Source: Candidatus Acidiferrales bacterium
Lineage (GTDB): Bacteria > Acidobacteriota > Terriglobia > Acidiferrales > UBA7541
NCBI GenBank assembly: GCA_030038275.1
Contig: JASHPG010000185.1
Location: forward strand, 1-44,251
Direction of reading: 5' to 3'
Length of the DNA: 44,251 nucleotides
Shown here: in pieces, positions 33,905-41,100 of the stretch
Layout: each line of letters starts with the position of its first letter
Numbering within the stretch: the stretch's first letter is position 1
Program-made: the position numbers and the translations under genes
Notes under the pieces: model-generated
The model's input: the letters and a program-made list of their open reading frames with translations, nothing else
What the model was told of the DNA's origin: nothing
Databases searched by the model: none

Positions 33905-35533
33905 TCAATCACCTGCCCGCCCGTTTCCTTTCCCCCGCATCGCCTTCGGCCAAATCCCCTGCTTCCCCGGCGCGAGAATCCCATTGGGATCCACGGCGTC
34001 CTTCAGCGTCTCCGTAAATCGCCGCAGCGCGTGCCCGTTGAAATCATATGGATCGCCGACCAAATCCATGTACTCCACGTGCGCGCGGTATTCCGCGAAT
34101 CCCAGCTCGCCCGCTTCTTTCACTAGTTTGCGAAAGAGCCTGTCCACCTGCACGCGATGCTCGTTGTTCTTCTTGTCGTACAGAATCATCATCACCGACC
34201 ACAAGTGTCGAAACCCAAACGAAAATCCGCCGTAGTAATCGAATCCATGCTCGTGGCACGTCCGCCCGACCAGATTCGCAAGCTTCGCGGCCTCTTTTCC
34301 GCTCGGCGCAAGGATCGGTGAAAATCCGATGTGCCCGCCGTCTTCGCCGCGATACTTCAGCACCTCCAGCGCGAAAAGCGACGGTACTCCCGCCTGCACG
34401 CTCTCCGATCCAATCGCCGCCGTAAACTCTTCGGGAGTGTGCGCCCGCACATCCCACTTCTTGCTTTCGAATCGCGAACCCGGAATCGCGGCAAATGCAT
34501 CCTTCGCGATCTTGAGTCGTCCCTCGGCCAATTCCTCTGGCCCGTAGATCGCGAACCGTAAATTCCATGCGCCCAGTCTCATTTCGCGCAGCTTATTTTG
34601 CACCACGTCATCCGGTGCCGCGCCATCGCCCTGAAACCATTTTTCTCGCGTGCCCAGCCGCGAGATCAGGCGCACCGCGTTGCTCAGCACAGCTGTGTTC
34701 TGAATGATGTCCTCGCGCCGCAGCCGTCCTGTGGTATCGACGATCTGCTCCAAATCCGACTCGCGCTCGAATTGCAAATCGCATGCGACAAAAAAATCCG
34801 GCCGCGGCATCAGCCACATGCCCGCTTTGGTCACGATGCCCAAATTCGATTGCAGGAAAAGCCCGTCCACGGTCGGTCCATAGCCGTGTTTGAACGCGTG
34901 CCAAGTTTTTCCCCGGCTCAACGCGCCCATCCCCGTGCGAATCAGTTCACCGTTCGGAAGCACCACTTCCATTCCGCAAATATTGTTCGAATGCTCGCCA
35001 TAAGGCGTGTAGCCCACGCCTCGATCCAGCGCGTTGCCGATCACGCTTCCCCACCCCAAAGCCGGGACCGAAACCCACAGCTTCAATTCGTGCGCGCGAA
35101 TGTGCTCGTACAGGTCGAAAAAAGTCACTCCCGGTTCAACCACCGCGTAACAAAACTCCTCGTTCACCTCTATAATGCGATTCATCCGTCCCAAATCGAT
35201 CGTCACAGATCCCGCCACGCGCGGCGCCGCGCCTCCATAGCCCAAGTTTTTCCCTCGCGAGACGACCCACAGCGGAATCTTGAATTCGTTCGCGACCTTC
35301 ACGATTGCGCGGATCTCTTCCACCGATCCAGGCCTCACCGCTGCCGATGGCGCAAACTCGTTGGGATCAGCCGACGCGAACGCAAACGGATCGCGATAGC
35401 TCTGCAACTCTTCGTCAGACGTGATCACATTTGCGTCGCCAATCGCCGCCGCAAATGCCTTCAGCGCTTTATCGAATTCCCGCGCTGTCGCTCCGCTCGG
35501 CAATACCCGACTGCTCGCTCGTTCCAACGCCAT
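33905..35533 (-). CDS. VAO-type FAD-dependent oxidase/dehydrogenase
   Basis: A flavoprotein of the vanillyl-alcohol oxidase / 4-cresol dehydrogenase superfamily. The PCMH-type FAD domain spans about residues 55-225 (VRPGSVEEIRAIVKVANEFK, then VSRGKNLGYGGAAPRVAGSV and GWGSVIGNALDRGVGYTPYG). The C-terminal substrate domain closes with VDPNGILAPGKQGIWP. The family oxidises 4-alkylphenols and related aromatics. No cytochrome c subunit gene (as in pchC) lies nearby, so the electron acceptor is unknown. ATG 35533 is chosen because GGAGG lies 6 nt upstream; the frame opens at 35557. Confidence 0.9.
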   Translation of the reverse strand: MALERASSRVLPSGATAREFDKALKAFAAAIGDANVITSDEELQSYRDPFAFASADPNEFAPSAAVRPGSVEEIRAIVKVANEFKIPLWVVSRGKNLGYGGAAPRVAGSVTIDLGRMNRIIEVNEEFCYAVVEPGVTFFDLYEHIRAHELKLWVSVPALGWGSVIGNALDRGVGYTPYGEHSNNICGMEVVLPNGELIRTGMGALSRGKTWHAFKHGYGPTVDGLFLQSNLGIVTKAGMWLMPRPDFFVACDLQFERESDLEQIVDTTGRLRREDIIQNTAVLSNAVRLISRLGTREKWFQGDGAAPDDVVQNKLREMRLGAWNLRFAIYGPEELAEGRLKIAKDAFAAIPGSRFESKKWDVRAHTPEEFTAAIGSESVQAGVPSLFALEVLKYRGEDGGHIGFSPILAPSGKEAAKLANLVGRTCHEHGFDYYGGFSFGFRHLWSVMMILYDKKNNEHRVQVDRLFRKLVKEAGELGFAEYRAHVEYMDLVGDPYDFNGHALRRFTETLKDAVDPNGILAPGKQGIWPKAMRGKGNGRAGD

Positions 35534-35645
35534 CCTCAGCCTCCGCTTCGCACTCAACGCGCACCGCGCATTCGTCAGCGCCCGCAGGGGTGCAAGTCTA
35601 TCCTATTTCGATGTGCACGCATTCTCGCGACAGGTCATATTAAGT

Positions 35646-35669
35646 GTAGCGCCGGGCTTTACGCCCGGC
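35646..35669. repeat. GTAGCGC-type palindromic repeat, copy 2
   Basis: GTAGC then GCCGGGC-TTTAC-GCCCGGC, a perfect 7-bp hairpin. It lies between the flavin oxidase and yggX and is the same design as 32657 and, in inverted orientation, 43196. Confidence 0.6.
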
Positions 35670-35793
35670 ACGCTGCCATCCACCGAGACGTGCGGTAGCC
35701 CGTAGGGCGCTGCTTGCCGCGCCCTCGCGCTAGAATTTCGCGTCCGGTTGAAGTATCTTAATTTTCAGGTCGTATTCCTCAGGAGATATTTCG

Positions 35794-36090
35794 ATGGCCG
35801 ATGAAAAGGGCACGCAAAAAGTTCGCATGGTTCACTGCGCTAAACTCGGACGAGATCTTCCCGCCCTCGACCGTCCGCCGTGGAAGGGCGAAATCGGCCA
35901 GCGCATCTACGAACACGTCTCGAAAGACGCTTGGCGCATGTGGGTCGATCATTCCAAAATGCTGCTCAACGAGTTTCGCCTCAACCCGCTCGACCCGCGC
36001 GCGCAGCAAATCATGGAAGAGCAGATGGAACAATTTTTCTTCGGCGAAGGCTCCAAGCTGCCCGAAGGCTACGTCCCGCCACCTCGCTAG
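35794..36090 (+). CDS. yggX: YggX-type Fe(II)-trafficking / oxidative damage protection protein
   Basis: A 98-residue member of the YggX family, which protects iron-sulfur clusters and takes part in Fe(II) handling. MVHCAKLGRDLPALDRPPW carries the conserved Cys (C15), followed by GEIGQRIYEHVSKDAWRMW, HSKMLLNEFRLNPLD and the C-terminal EEQMEQFFFGEG. The length is slightly above the usual 90 residues. AGGAGAT lies 7 nt before ATG 35794. It is transcribed toward the ThDP enzyme gene but is separated from it by 305 bp. Confidence 0.95.
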   Translation: MADEKGTQKVRMVHCAKLGRDLPALDRPPWKGEIGQRIYEHVSKDAWRMWVDHSKMLLNEFRLNPLDPRAQQIMEEQMEQFFFGEGSKLPEGYVPPPR

Positions 36091-36395
36091 AGTAGGAACT
36101 GCAGAGCGAAAACATTGTCAGATTCCGAATGGCCGCATTTGCGGCCGAAGGAATCTGCTTTTGGCATTTGATTTTCCTTATGTCGCACTCTGAGCAGCGT
36201 TGGCGAAAGGATGCGGAATTTGCCTTCATCCTGCACAATGCCGTAGCGAAGAAACTCACCGCGCCCGTCCAAACGCAAGCAGGCGTGTTTTCATCTCCAC
36301 CGTGCGTTAGAATGTCCCTCGCTGCGAGCTGTGGCGCGACTCCGTGAACCGCGCATCTCGCGCTGAGATTTCCGGCAATCAGTCAGGAGCCTTCC
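36091..36395. other. 305-bp intergenic region with a 39-bp imperfect palindrome
   Basis: I see no gene. It holds the palindrome at 36119-36157, a TAGAAT possible -10 box at 36308-36313 with a poor -35 match, and the GGAG ribosome-binding site of the ThDP enzyme gene. Confidence 0.6.
36119..36157. repeat. Imperfect palindrome ending GGAATCTG
   Basis: CAGATTCC at the left pairs with GGAATCTG at the right, and GGCCGC-ATTT-GCGGCC forms the inner hairpin. The right arm and following bases (GGAATCTGCTTTT) recur at 33852. Confidence 0.6.
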
Positions 36396-38066
36396 ATGGC
36401 CATGGTAACCGGCGGCGAATTGCTCGTACGCACTCTGCTCCGCGCCAACGTCCGCCACATCTTCGGACTTCACGGCGCGCATCTCGAAACGATTTTTCAG
36501 TCCTGCCTCGATCACAAAATCCCGATCACCGATACGCGTCACGAAGTCGCCGCGGGGCACGCCGCCGAAGGCTACGCCCGCGCCACGCGCTCGCTCGGCG
36601 TCGCCATGGCCACCGCCGGCCCCGGCTTCACGAACATCATCACGTCAGTCGCGAACGCGTATCTCGATCGCACGCCCGTTCTCTATCTTTGCGGCTCCAG
36701 CGCGCTTGCCGACGCGGAAACCAACACTCTGCAAGCCGGCATCGACCAGGTCGCCATCACCACACCCATCACCAAGTGGGCGCACCGCATCACCGTCGCG
36801 CAACAAATTCCTCGCCTCGTCGCGGAGGCCATTCGCCTCGCCACATCCGCCCCCACTGGCCCCGTGCTTCTTGATCTGCCCATGGACGTGCTCATCACGC
36901 AAGTTGATGAAAACTCCGTCAAAATTCCCGAGCAGGTTTTGCTGGAAGTCCACGCCGCCCCGCCAGCTCACGCCATCAACGAAGCTCTCGATATGCTCGC
37001 CGCCGCCGAGCGCCCCGTCATCATGGCTGGAGTCGGCGCCTACTTTTCCGACGCCGCGGCCGAACTGCGCTCCTTCGCCGAATCCACCGGCATTCCCGTC
37101 TTCTCCGATTTCCAGGCGCACGGTCTGCTTCCCAGCAATCACCCGCTCTACGGCGGCACGTTCCACAAAATGACCGATCTCTCCAAATCCGGCGAACGCC
37201 CCGACGTGATTCTCGCACTCGGCGTCCGCTTCGGCCTCTTCACGCTCGGCATGAGCGACCTTGAAGTGCCGCTCGGCGCGAAAATCATTCACGTCGAAGT
37301 CGATCCCAAGGAAATCGGCAAAGTGCGTCCGGTCGCGCTCGGCATCGCCGCCGATCCGCGCGAAACCCTCCGCGCCATGAACGCCGCCGCAAAATCGCGC
37401 CAATGGCCGAATCGCAGCGCGTGGAATCAACTGGTCTGCGACGCTAAAGTCGAGCGCCGCAAACGGCTTGAGCCCGATCTCCGTCGGCCCGCGCCGCCCA
37501 TTCATCCTTATCAAGCCGTCTCTGCCATCGTTGAAAACATTCCCAACGATACGATCATCATCGGCGATGGCGCCGAAGCCTATCACTGGCTCAACGAAGT
37601 CATTCGCCAAAATCAGCCCGGTAGCTACATCACACACGGCTTTCTTGGCGCGGTCGGCATGGGCCTTGGGCTCTCCATCGGCGCGCAAGTTGCGCATCCA
37701 AAGCGTCCCGTACTTGCATTGGTTGGAGACGGCGCCGTCGGATTCACCATCACGGAATTCGACACGATGGTGCGCCACAAGCTGCCTATCGTCGCGGTGG
37801 TGATGAACAACCACAGCTGGGCCGCATCGCAGCATTTTCAAGAGATCGTTTCCGGGAATCGCCTCTCAGGCACCGAGCTTCGCGACGCGAATTATCACGA
37901 AGTCGCCGCCGCGTTCGGCTGCCACGCCCAGCGCGTCACGAAGATCGAAGATCTCGGCCCGGCGATTAAAGCCGCTTTCGCCAGCGGCAAACCCGCCTGC
38001 GTAAACGTTGCAATCGACGTCGCCCCCATCCCGCCCGAAGTCCATCTACTCATGGCCCGCCATTAG
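36396..38066 (+). CDS. ThDP-dependent enzyme, acetolactate synthase-like
   Basis: A 556-residue three-domain thiamine-diphosphate enzyme. The N-terminal domain has the activating Glu in DTRHEVAAGHAAEGYAR and TAGPGFTNIITSVANAYLDR; the C-terminal domain has the ThDP/Mg motif GDGAVGF...NN (about residues 445-472). The central domain matches the family. The family includes acetolactate synthase, benzoylformate decarboxylase, benzaldehyde lyase and oxalyl-CoA decarboxylase. No ilvN-like regulatory subunit follows, so a catabolic ThDP lyase is more likely than valine synthesis. GGAG precedes ATG 36396. The AhpD-like selenoprotein gene starts 36 bp after its stop. Confidence 0.92.
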   Translation: MAMVTGGELLVRTLLRANVRHIFGLHGAHLETIFQSCLDHKIPITDTRHEVAAGHAAEGYARATRSLGVAMATAGPGFTNIITSVANAYLDRTPVLYLCGSSALADAETNTLQAGIDQVAITTPITKWAHRITVAQQIPRLVAEAIRLATSAPTGPVLLDLPMDVLITQVDENSVKIPEQVLLEVHAAPPAHAINEALDMLAAAERPVIMAGVGAYFSDAAAELRSFAESTGIPVFSDFQAHGLLPSNHPLYGGTFHKMTDLSKSGERPDVILALGVRFGLFTLGMSDLEVPLGAKIIHVEVDPKEIGKVRPVALGIAADPRETLRAMNAAAKSRQWPNRSAWNQLVCDAKVERRKRLEPDLRRPAPPIHPYQAVSAIVENIPNDTIIIGDGAEAYHWLNEVIRQNQPGSYITHGFLGAVGMGLGLSIGAQVAHPKRPVLALVGDGAVGFTITEFDTMVRHKLPIVAVVMNNHSWAASQHFQEIVSGNRLSGTELRDANYHEVAAAFGCHAQRVTKIEDLGPAIKAAFASGKPACVNVAIDVAPIPPEVHLLMARH

Positions 38067-38102
38067 GCGGCCACCGGCCCAAATTCTCCATTGGAGGACT
38101 GT

Positions 38103-38636
38103 ATGAGCGTCGTAGCACCACTCCCGAAAGAGAAAGCGGCCCCCGAACTTCACGCCACGTACGATGCGCTCGCGAAAAATTTCGGCAAGATGCCGGAAAT
38201 TTTCGGACTAATGGCGCATCGGCCCGACGTTCTCCACAAATTTCTGCCGCTGTATTCCGCGATTATCGAAGGCGGGACGGTCGAGCATCGATACAAAGAA
38301 CTCGCCTACCTGAAGACCTCTTTGATCAATGGCTGCGAATATTGAATGCGCGCGCATATTGCTTCGTCGAAGCGAATCGGCCTCACTGACGAGCACATTC
38401 GCGCTCTCTCGTTTTACGAACGCAGCCCGCTTTTCGACGAGAAGGATAAGACCGTGATTCTCTATGCCGAGCGCGTTACTCGCGGCGCATCCGCCATCCG
38501 CGACGCCGCGGTTAAAGAGCTGTCGAAGTTCTTCGACGACGGCCAAATCGTCGAGCTAACGCTGGTGGTCTGCGTCGCGAATTTCACCAACCGCTTCAAC
38601 GACGCCCTTCGCGCCACGCCGGATCTAGGCGTCTAA
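38103..38636 (+). CDS. AhpD-like selenoprotein (CxxU)
   Basis: Read through the in-frame TGA at 38343-38345, the gene gives 177 residues. ATG 38103 follows GGAGG by 5 nt. The protein is of the AhpD/carboxymuconolactone decarboxylase type: ELAYLKTSLINGC78-EY-U81-MRAH85 is the C-x-x-C-x3-H redox motif, with Sec in the second position. Helices with HIRALSFYERSPLFDEKDK and VELTLVVCVANFTNRF follow, as in the family. A 7-bp hairpin with loop GUC lies after the TGA. An ATG directly after the TGA could mislead gene callers into two genes. Peroxide or disulfide reduction is likely. It is in an operon-like position behind the ThDP enzyme gene and converges on an aldo/keto reductase gene. Confidence 0.87.
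38359..38375 (+). promoter_or_regulatory. Predicted bacterial SECIS hairpin of the AhpD-like gene
   Basis: UUGCUUC pairs with GAAGCGA (7 bp, one U-G) around the 3-nt loop GUC. The loop begins 20 nt after the UGA and starts with G then U, as in known bacterial SECIS loops. Confidence 0.75.
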
Positions 38637-38655
38637 TCAGCGGTACGGGCTAACA

Positions 38656-39651
38656 TCACCGCGACGAGGGTGGCGGGGTGCGCGTCTGCGCCGCGGCGGC
38701 GGCCGCGTCAATCGCGCTGGCATCGTCGAGCCGCTTTATCTGCGCCGCCGTCAACGTCAGCTTCGTCGCGCCCAGCAGTTCGTTGAATTGCGAGATGCTC
38801 GTCGCGCTCGCAATCGGCGCCGTCACGCGCTCCATCAGCCACGCCAGCGACACTTGCGCCGGCGTCGCGTTCGCTTCCGCAGCCACGGTGTCGAGGGCCT
38901 TCAGAATCCTGAAGCCGCGCTCATTCATCATGTCTTTCACGCGATATCCGCGCGGCTTGCCTTCCAAATCCTTTGCCGTGCGATACTTTCCCGTCAAAAA
39001 TCCGCTCGCGAGGCCGAAGTACGGAATCACGCCGATATTTTCCCGCTTGCACAAATCCGCCAGCGCGCCTTCGAACTCCCCGCGGTCGTAGAGGTTGTAC
39101 CAAGGCTGCAAACTCTCGTATCTTGGCAGCCCTTTCATTTTGCTCGTATTCAATGCTTCTGCCAGGCGGTGTGCTTTGAAATTCGATGCCCCAATAGCCC
39201 GCGCTTTCCCTGCCTGGATCAACTCGCCAAACGCCGCGAGCGTCTCCTCCATCGGCGTCTTCTCATCGTCGCGATGCGACTGGTACAGGTCGATGTAATC
39301 CGTCTTCAATCGCGCGAGCGACCGATCGACCGCCTTCATGATGTACGCGCGCGAAAGCCCCGTCTCGCCCGGCCCCATTTCCACGCCGAGCTTCGTCGCG
39401 ATCAGCACCTTGCCGCGCTTCCCGCTTTTTTGCAGCCAGTTGCCGATTACCGTCTCCGATTCCCCGCCCTGATGCCCCGGAATCCATTTCGAGTACACGT
39501 CCGCGGTATCGACCAGGTTCAATCCCGCGTCCACAAACGCATCCAGCAGCCGGAACGATGTCGCTTCGTCTGCCGTCCATCCAAACACGTTTCCGCCGAG
39601 CGCCCACGGCGCTACTTCCAGCCCTGAATTCCCCAGCTTCCTCTTGTTCAC
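38656..39651 (-). CDS. Aldo/keto reductase (second copy)
   Basis: A 331-residue NADPH-dependent aldo/keto reductase with the complete tetrad D48, Y53 (VDTADVY), K87 (ATKLG) and H126 (YQSHRDD). A GTG start at 39651 is chosen because GGAGG sits 5 nt upstream; the frame opens at an ATG 10 codons earlier with no ribosome-binding site. The C-terminus is Ala-rich and ends with a TRTPPPSSR tail. It follows the dienelactone hydrolase gene on the same strand, 31 bp apart, so the two may be co-transcribed. Confidence 0.93.
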   Translation of the reverse strand: MNKRKLGNSGLEVAPWALGGNVFGWTADEATSFRLLDAFVDAGLNLVDTADVYSKWIPGHQGGESETVIGNWLQKSGKRGKVLIATKLGVEMGPGETGLSRAYIMKAVDRSLARLKTDYIDLYQSHRDDEKTPMEETLAAFGELIQAGKARAIGASNFKAHRLAEALNTSKMKGLPRYESLQPWYNLYDRGEFEGALADLCKRENIGVIPYFGLASGFLTGKYRTAKDLEGKPRGYRVKDMMNERGFRILKALDTVAAEANATPAQVSLAWLMERVTAPIASATSISQFNELLGATKLTLTAAQIKRLDDASAIDAAAAAAQTRTPPPSSR

Positions 39652-39682
39652 AATTTCCTCCGCTGAGTGAGTATCCCCCAAA

Positions 39683-40423
39683 TTATATAAGCGCCGCTTT
39701 GAAAATCTCCGTCAGCTTCTGGAACGCACGGTCCGCCTGCGCCTTGTCGTACACAGGGCTATCCGGCACCGTCCAGCTATGCTTCGCTCCCGGATAGATG
39801 TCGCTCTGATATTTTCCGCCCCACGCCGCCAGAGCCTTCTCCAAATTATCGATCGCGTCCTTCGGCATGTACGGATCGGCATCGGCGTGCGCGAAATAGA
39901 GGCGCGCCTTCGCGCGCGGCAGCACCAAATGAGGACTCGCCGGCTCGTCCGTGTAAAGCTGCCCGCCATGAAACGACGCCGCCGCGCCGATCTTCTCCGG
40001 ACGCGCGGCCGCCGTCCGCATCGCCATCCCGCCGGTGAAACAGTACCCGACCACGCCCATCATCGCGCCGCTCACTCCCGGCTGCTTCGCCAGGAAGTCC
40101 ACGTATGCAGCGGTGTCGCGCTCCATCGCCTCCGGCGTCAATGGATCACGCAATTCGGCTAGGCGCCTCATGCTGCGATCTTCGCCCATCTTAAACGGAA
40201 ACGCCCACACCGGCGCTCGTCCGTTGCGGTAAAACACGTTGACCAACATCACCACGTAACCTTGCTCCGCCAGCCGCTTCGCCATCTCCTCGTGCGAGTC
40301 GCGCACTCCCGCGATATCCGGCAGATGGATCACGCCCGGCAGTGTCGCATGGCCCTCTGGACGGAACATCACCGCGTCCGCCGTTCCGTCCTCCGTCCAA
40401 ATATCCAGCTGCTTCTCGATCAT
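39683..40423 (-). CDS. Dienelactone hydrolase family protein
   Basis: A 246-residue alpha/beta-hydrolase of the dienelactone hydrolase family. The Cys nucleophile is C128 in GYCFTGG, the acid is in HADADPY (D181 or D183), and the base is H215 in KHSW, the triad typical of carboxymethylenebutenolidase. The classic role is opening dienelactones in chloroaromatic degradation, but the family has wider ester and lactone substrates. It has no signal peptide, so it acts in the cytoplasm. It is followed on the same strand by the second aldo/keto reductase. Confidence 0.93.
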   Translation of the reverse strand: MIEKQLDIWTEDGTADAVMFRPEGHATLPGVIHLPDIAGVRDSHEEMAKRLAEQGYVVMLVNVFYRNGRAPVWAFPFKMGEDRSMRRLAELRDPLTPEAMERDTAAYVDFLAKQPGVSGAMMGVVGYCFTGGMAMRTAAARPEKIGAAASFHGGQLYTDEPASPHLVLPRAKARLYFAHADADPYMPKDAIDNLEKALAAWGGKYQSDIYPGAKHSWTVPDSPVYDKAQADRAFQKLTEIFKAALI

Positions 40424-40464
40424 GTCGTTCTCTCGCCTTCAGTTGCAGACGCTCAGGGTCTGTA

Positions 40465-40926
40465 TTATGACTTTACCCCGATCGTGAACTGCTTGCCCTT
40501 CTCTCCTACCTGGAAGATCAGCAGCTTGGCTGGCTTGGTTTTGCTCAAATTCTTTAACATCTTGTGAACATGCATCGCCGGCTCGTAAAAATAATCTCCC
40601 GGACCGTATCGCTTGGGAGGATTCGGCTCGACCTGATTTTCGATCTCGCCTTCCAGAATGTACGCGAATACCGGCCCAGTGTGCTCGTGCGGCGGCGAAA
40701 CCGTGCCCGGTCCCACTTCGAGCGTAATCACGCTGACTTCCGGATTCGGAATGTCTCCCAGAGGCTCTTCCATCAGCGTTTTCACCGGCGACATCCCGTG
40801 CATGTGTCCGTGGCCGGCTTGCTGCGCGGCTGCTGTTTTTGGGTCCAGCAGCGAAGCCGCTCCGCCTACCAAAGTAGCAGCGACGGCGGCGGCCAAAGCT
40901 CCGCTCATTTCACGACGAGTCATCAT
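40465..40926 (-). CDS. Tat-exported cupin protein
   Basis: A 153-residue protein with a twin-arginine-type signal: MTRREMSGALAAAVAATLVG at the start, cleavage near AAAQQ. The mature part has a His/Met-rich stretch (GHGHMHGM) and one cupin domain: PPHEHTGPVFAYILEGEIE is motif 1 with the metal-binding His and Glu, and GDYFYEPAMHVHKML is motif 2. It probably binds a metal ion in the periplasm; the reaction is not known. AAAGGAGG lies 9 nt before ATG 40926; an upstream ATG in frame (40956) would bury the twin arginines. Confidence 0.85.
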   Translation of the reverse strand: MMTRREMSGALAAAVAATLVGGAASLLDPKTAAAQQAGHGHMHGMSPVKTLMEEPLGDIPNPEVSVITLEVGPGTVSPPHEHTGPVFAYILEGEIENQVEPNPPKRYGPGDYFYEPAMHVHKMLKNLSKTKPAKLLIFQVGEKGKQFTIGVKS

Positions 40927-41100
40927 TGCGAAGTTCCTCCTTTTGCGTTTCCGCAAACTGTTTATTAGCTCTTCGTCACGGCCCGCGTGCCCGGGTCCCC
41001 AGCGAGCCGCACTTGTTTGCTGAGGCGTGATCTTACACCGCGGCGCTTCTTAACGGCACGCCGAAGGTTCACGACGTCGGACCATATATCTCAATTCGCC

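Noticed and set aside
36645-37841. Long minus-strand open frame inside the ThDP enzyme gene.
   Set aside because: It lies wholly within a clear plus-strand enzyme and has the composition of a shadow frame.
38346-38636. A separate short gene starting at the ATG after the AhpD-like TGA.
   Set aside because: It would lack a ribosome-binding site and the first half of the redox motif, while readthrough restores a full family member.
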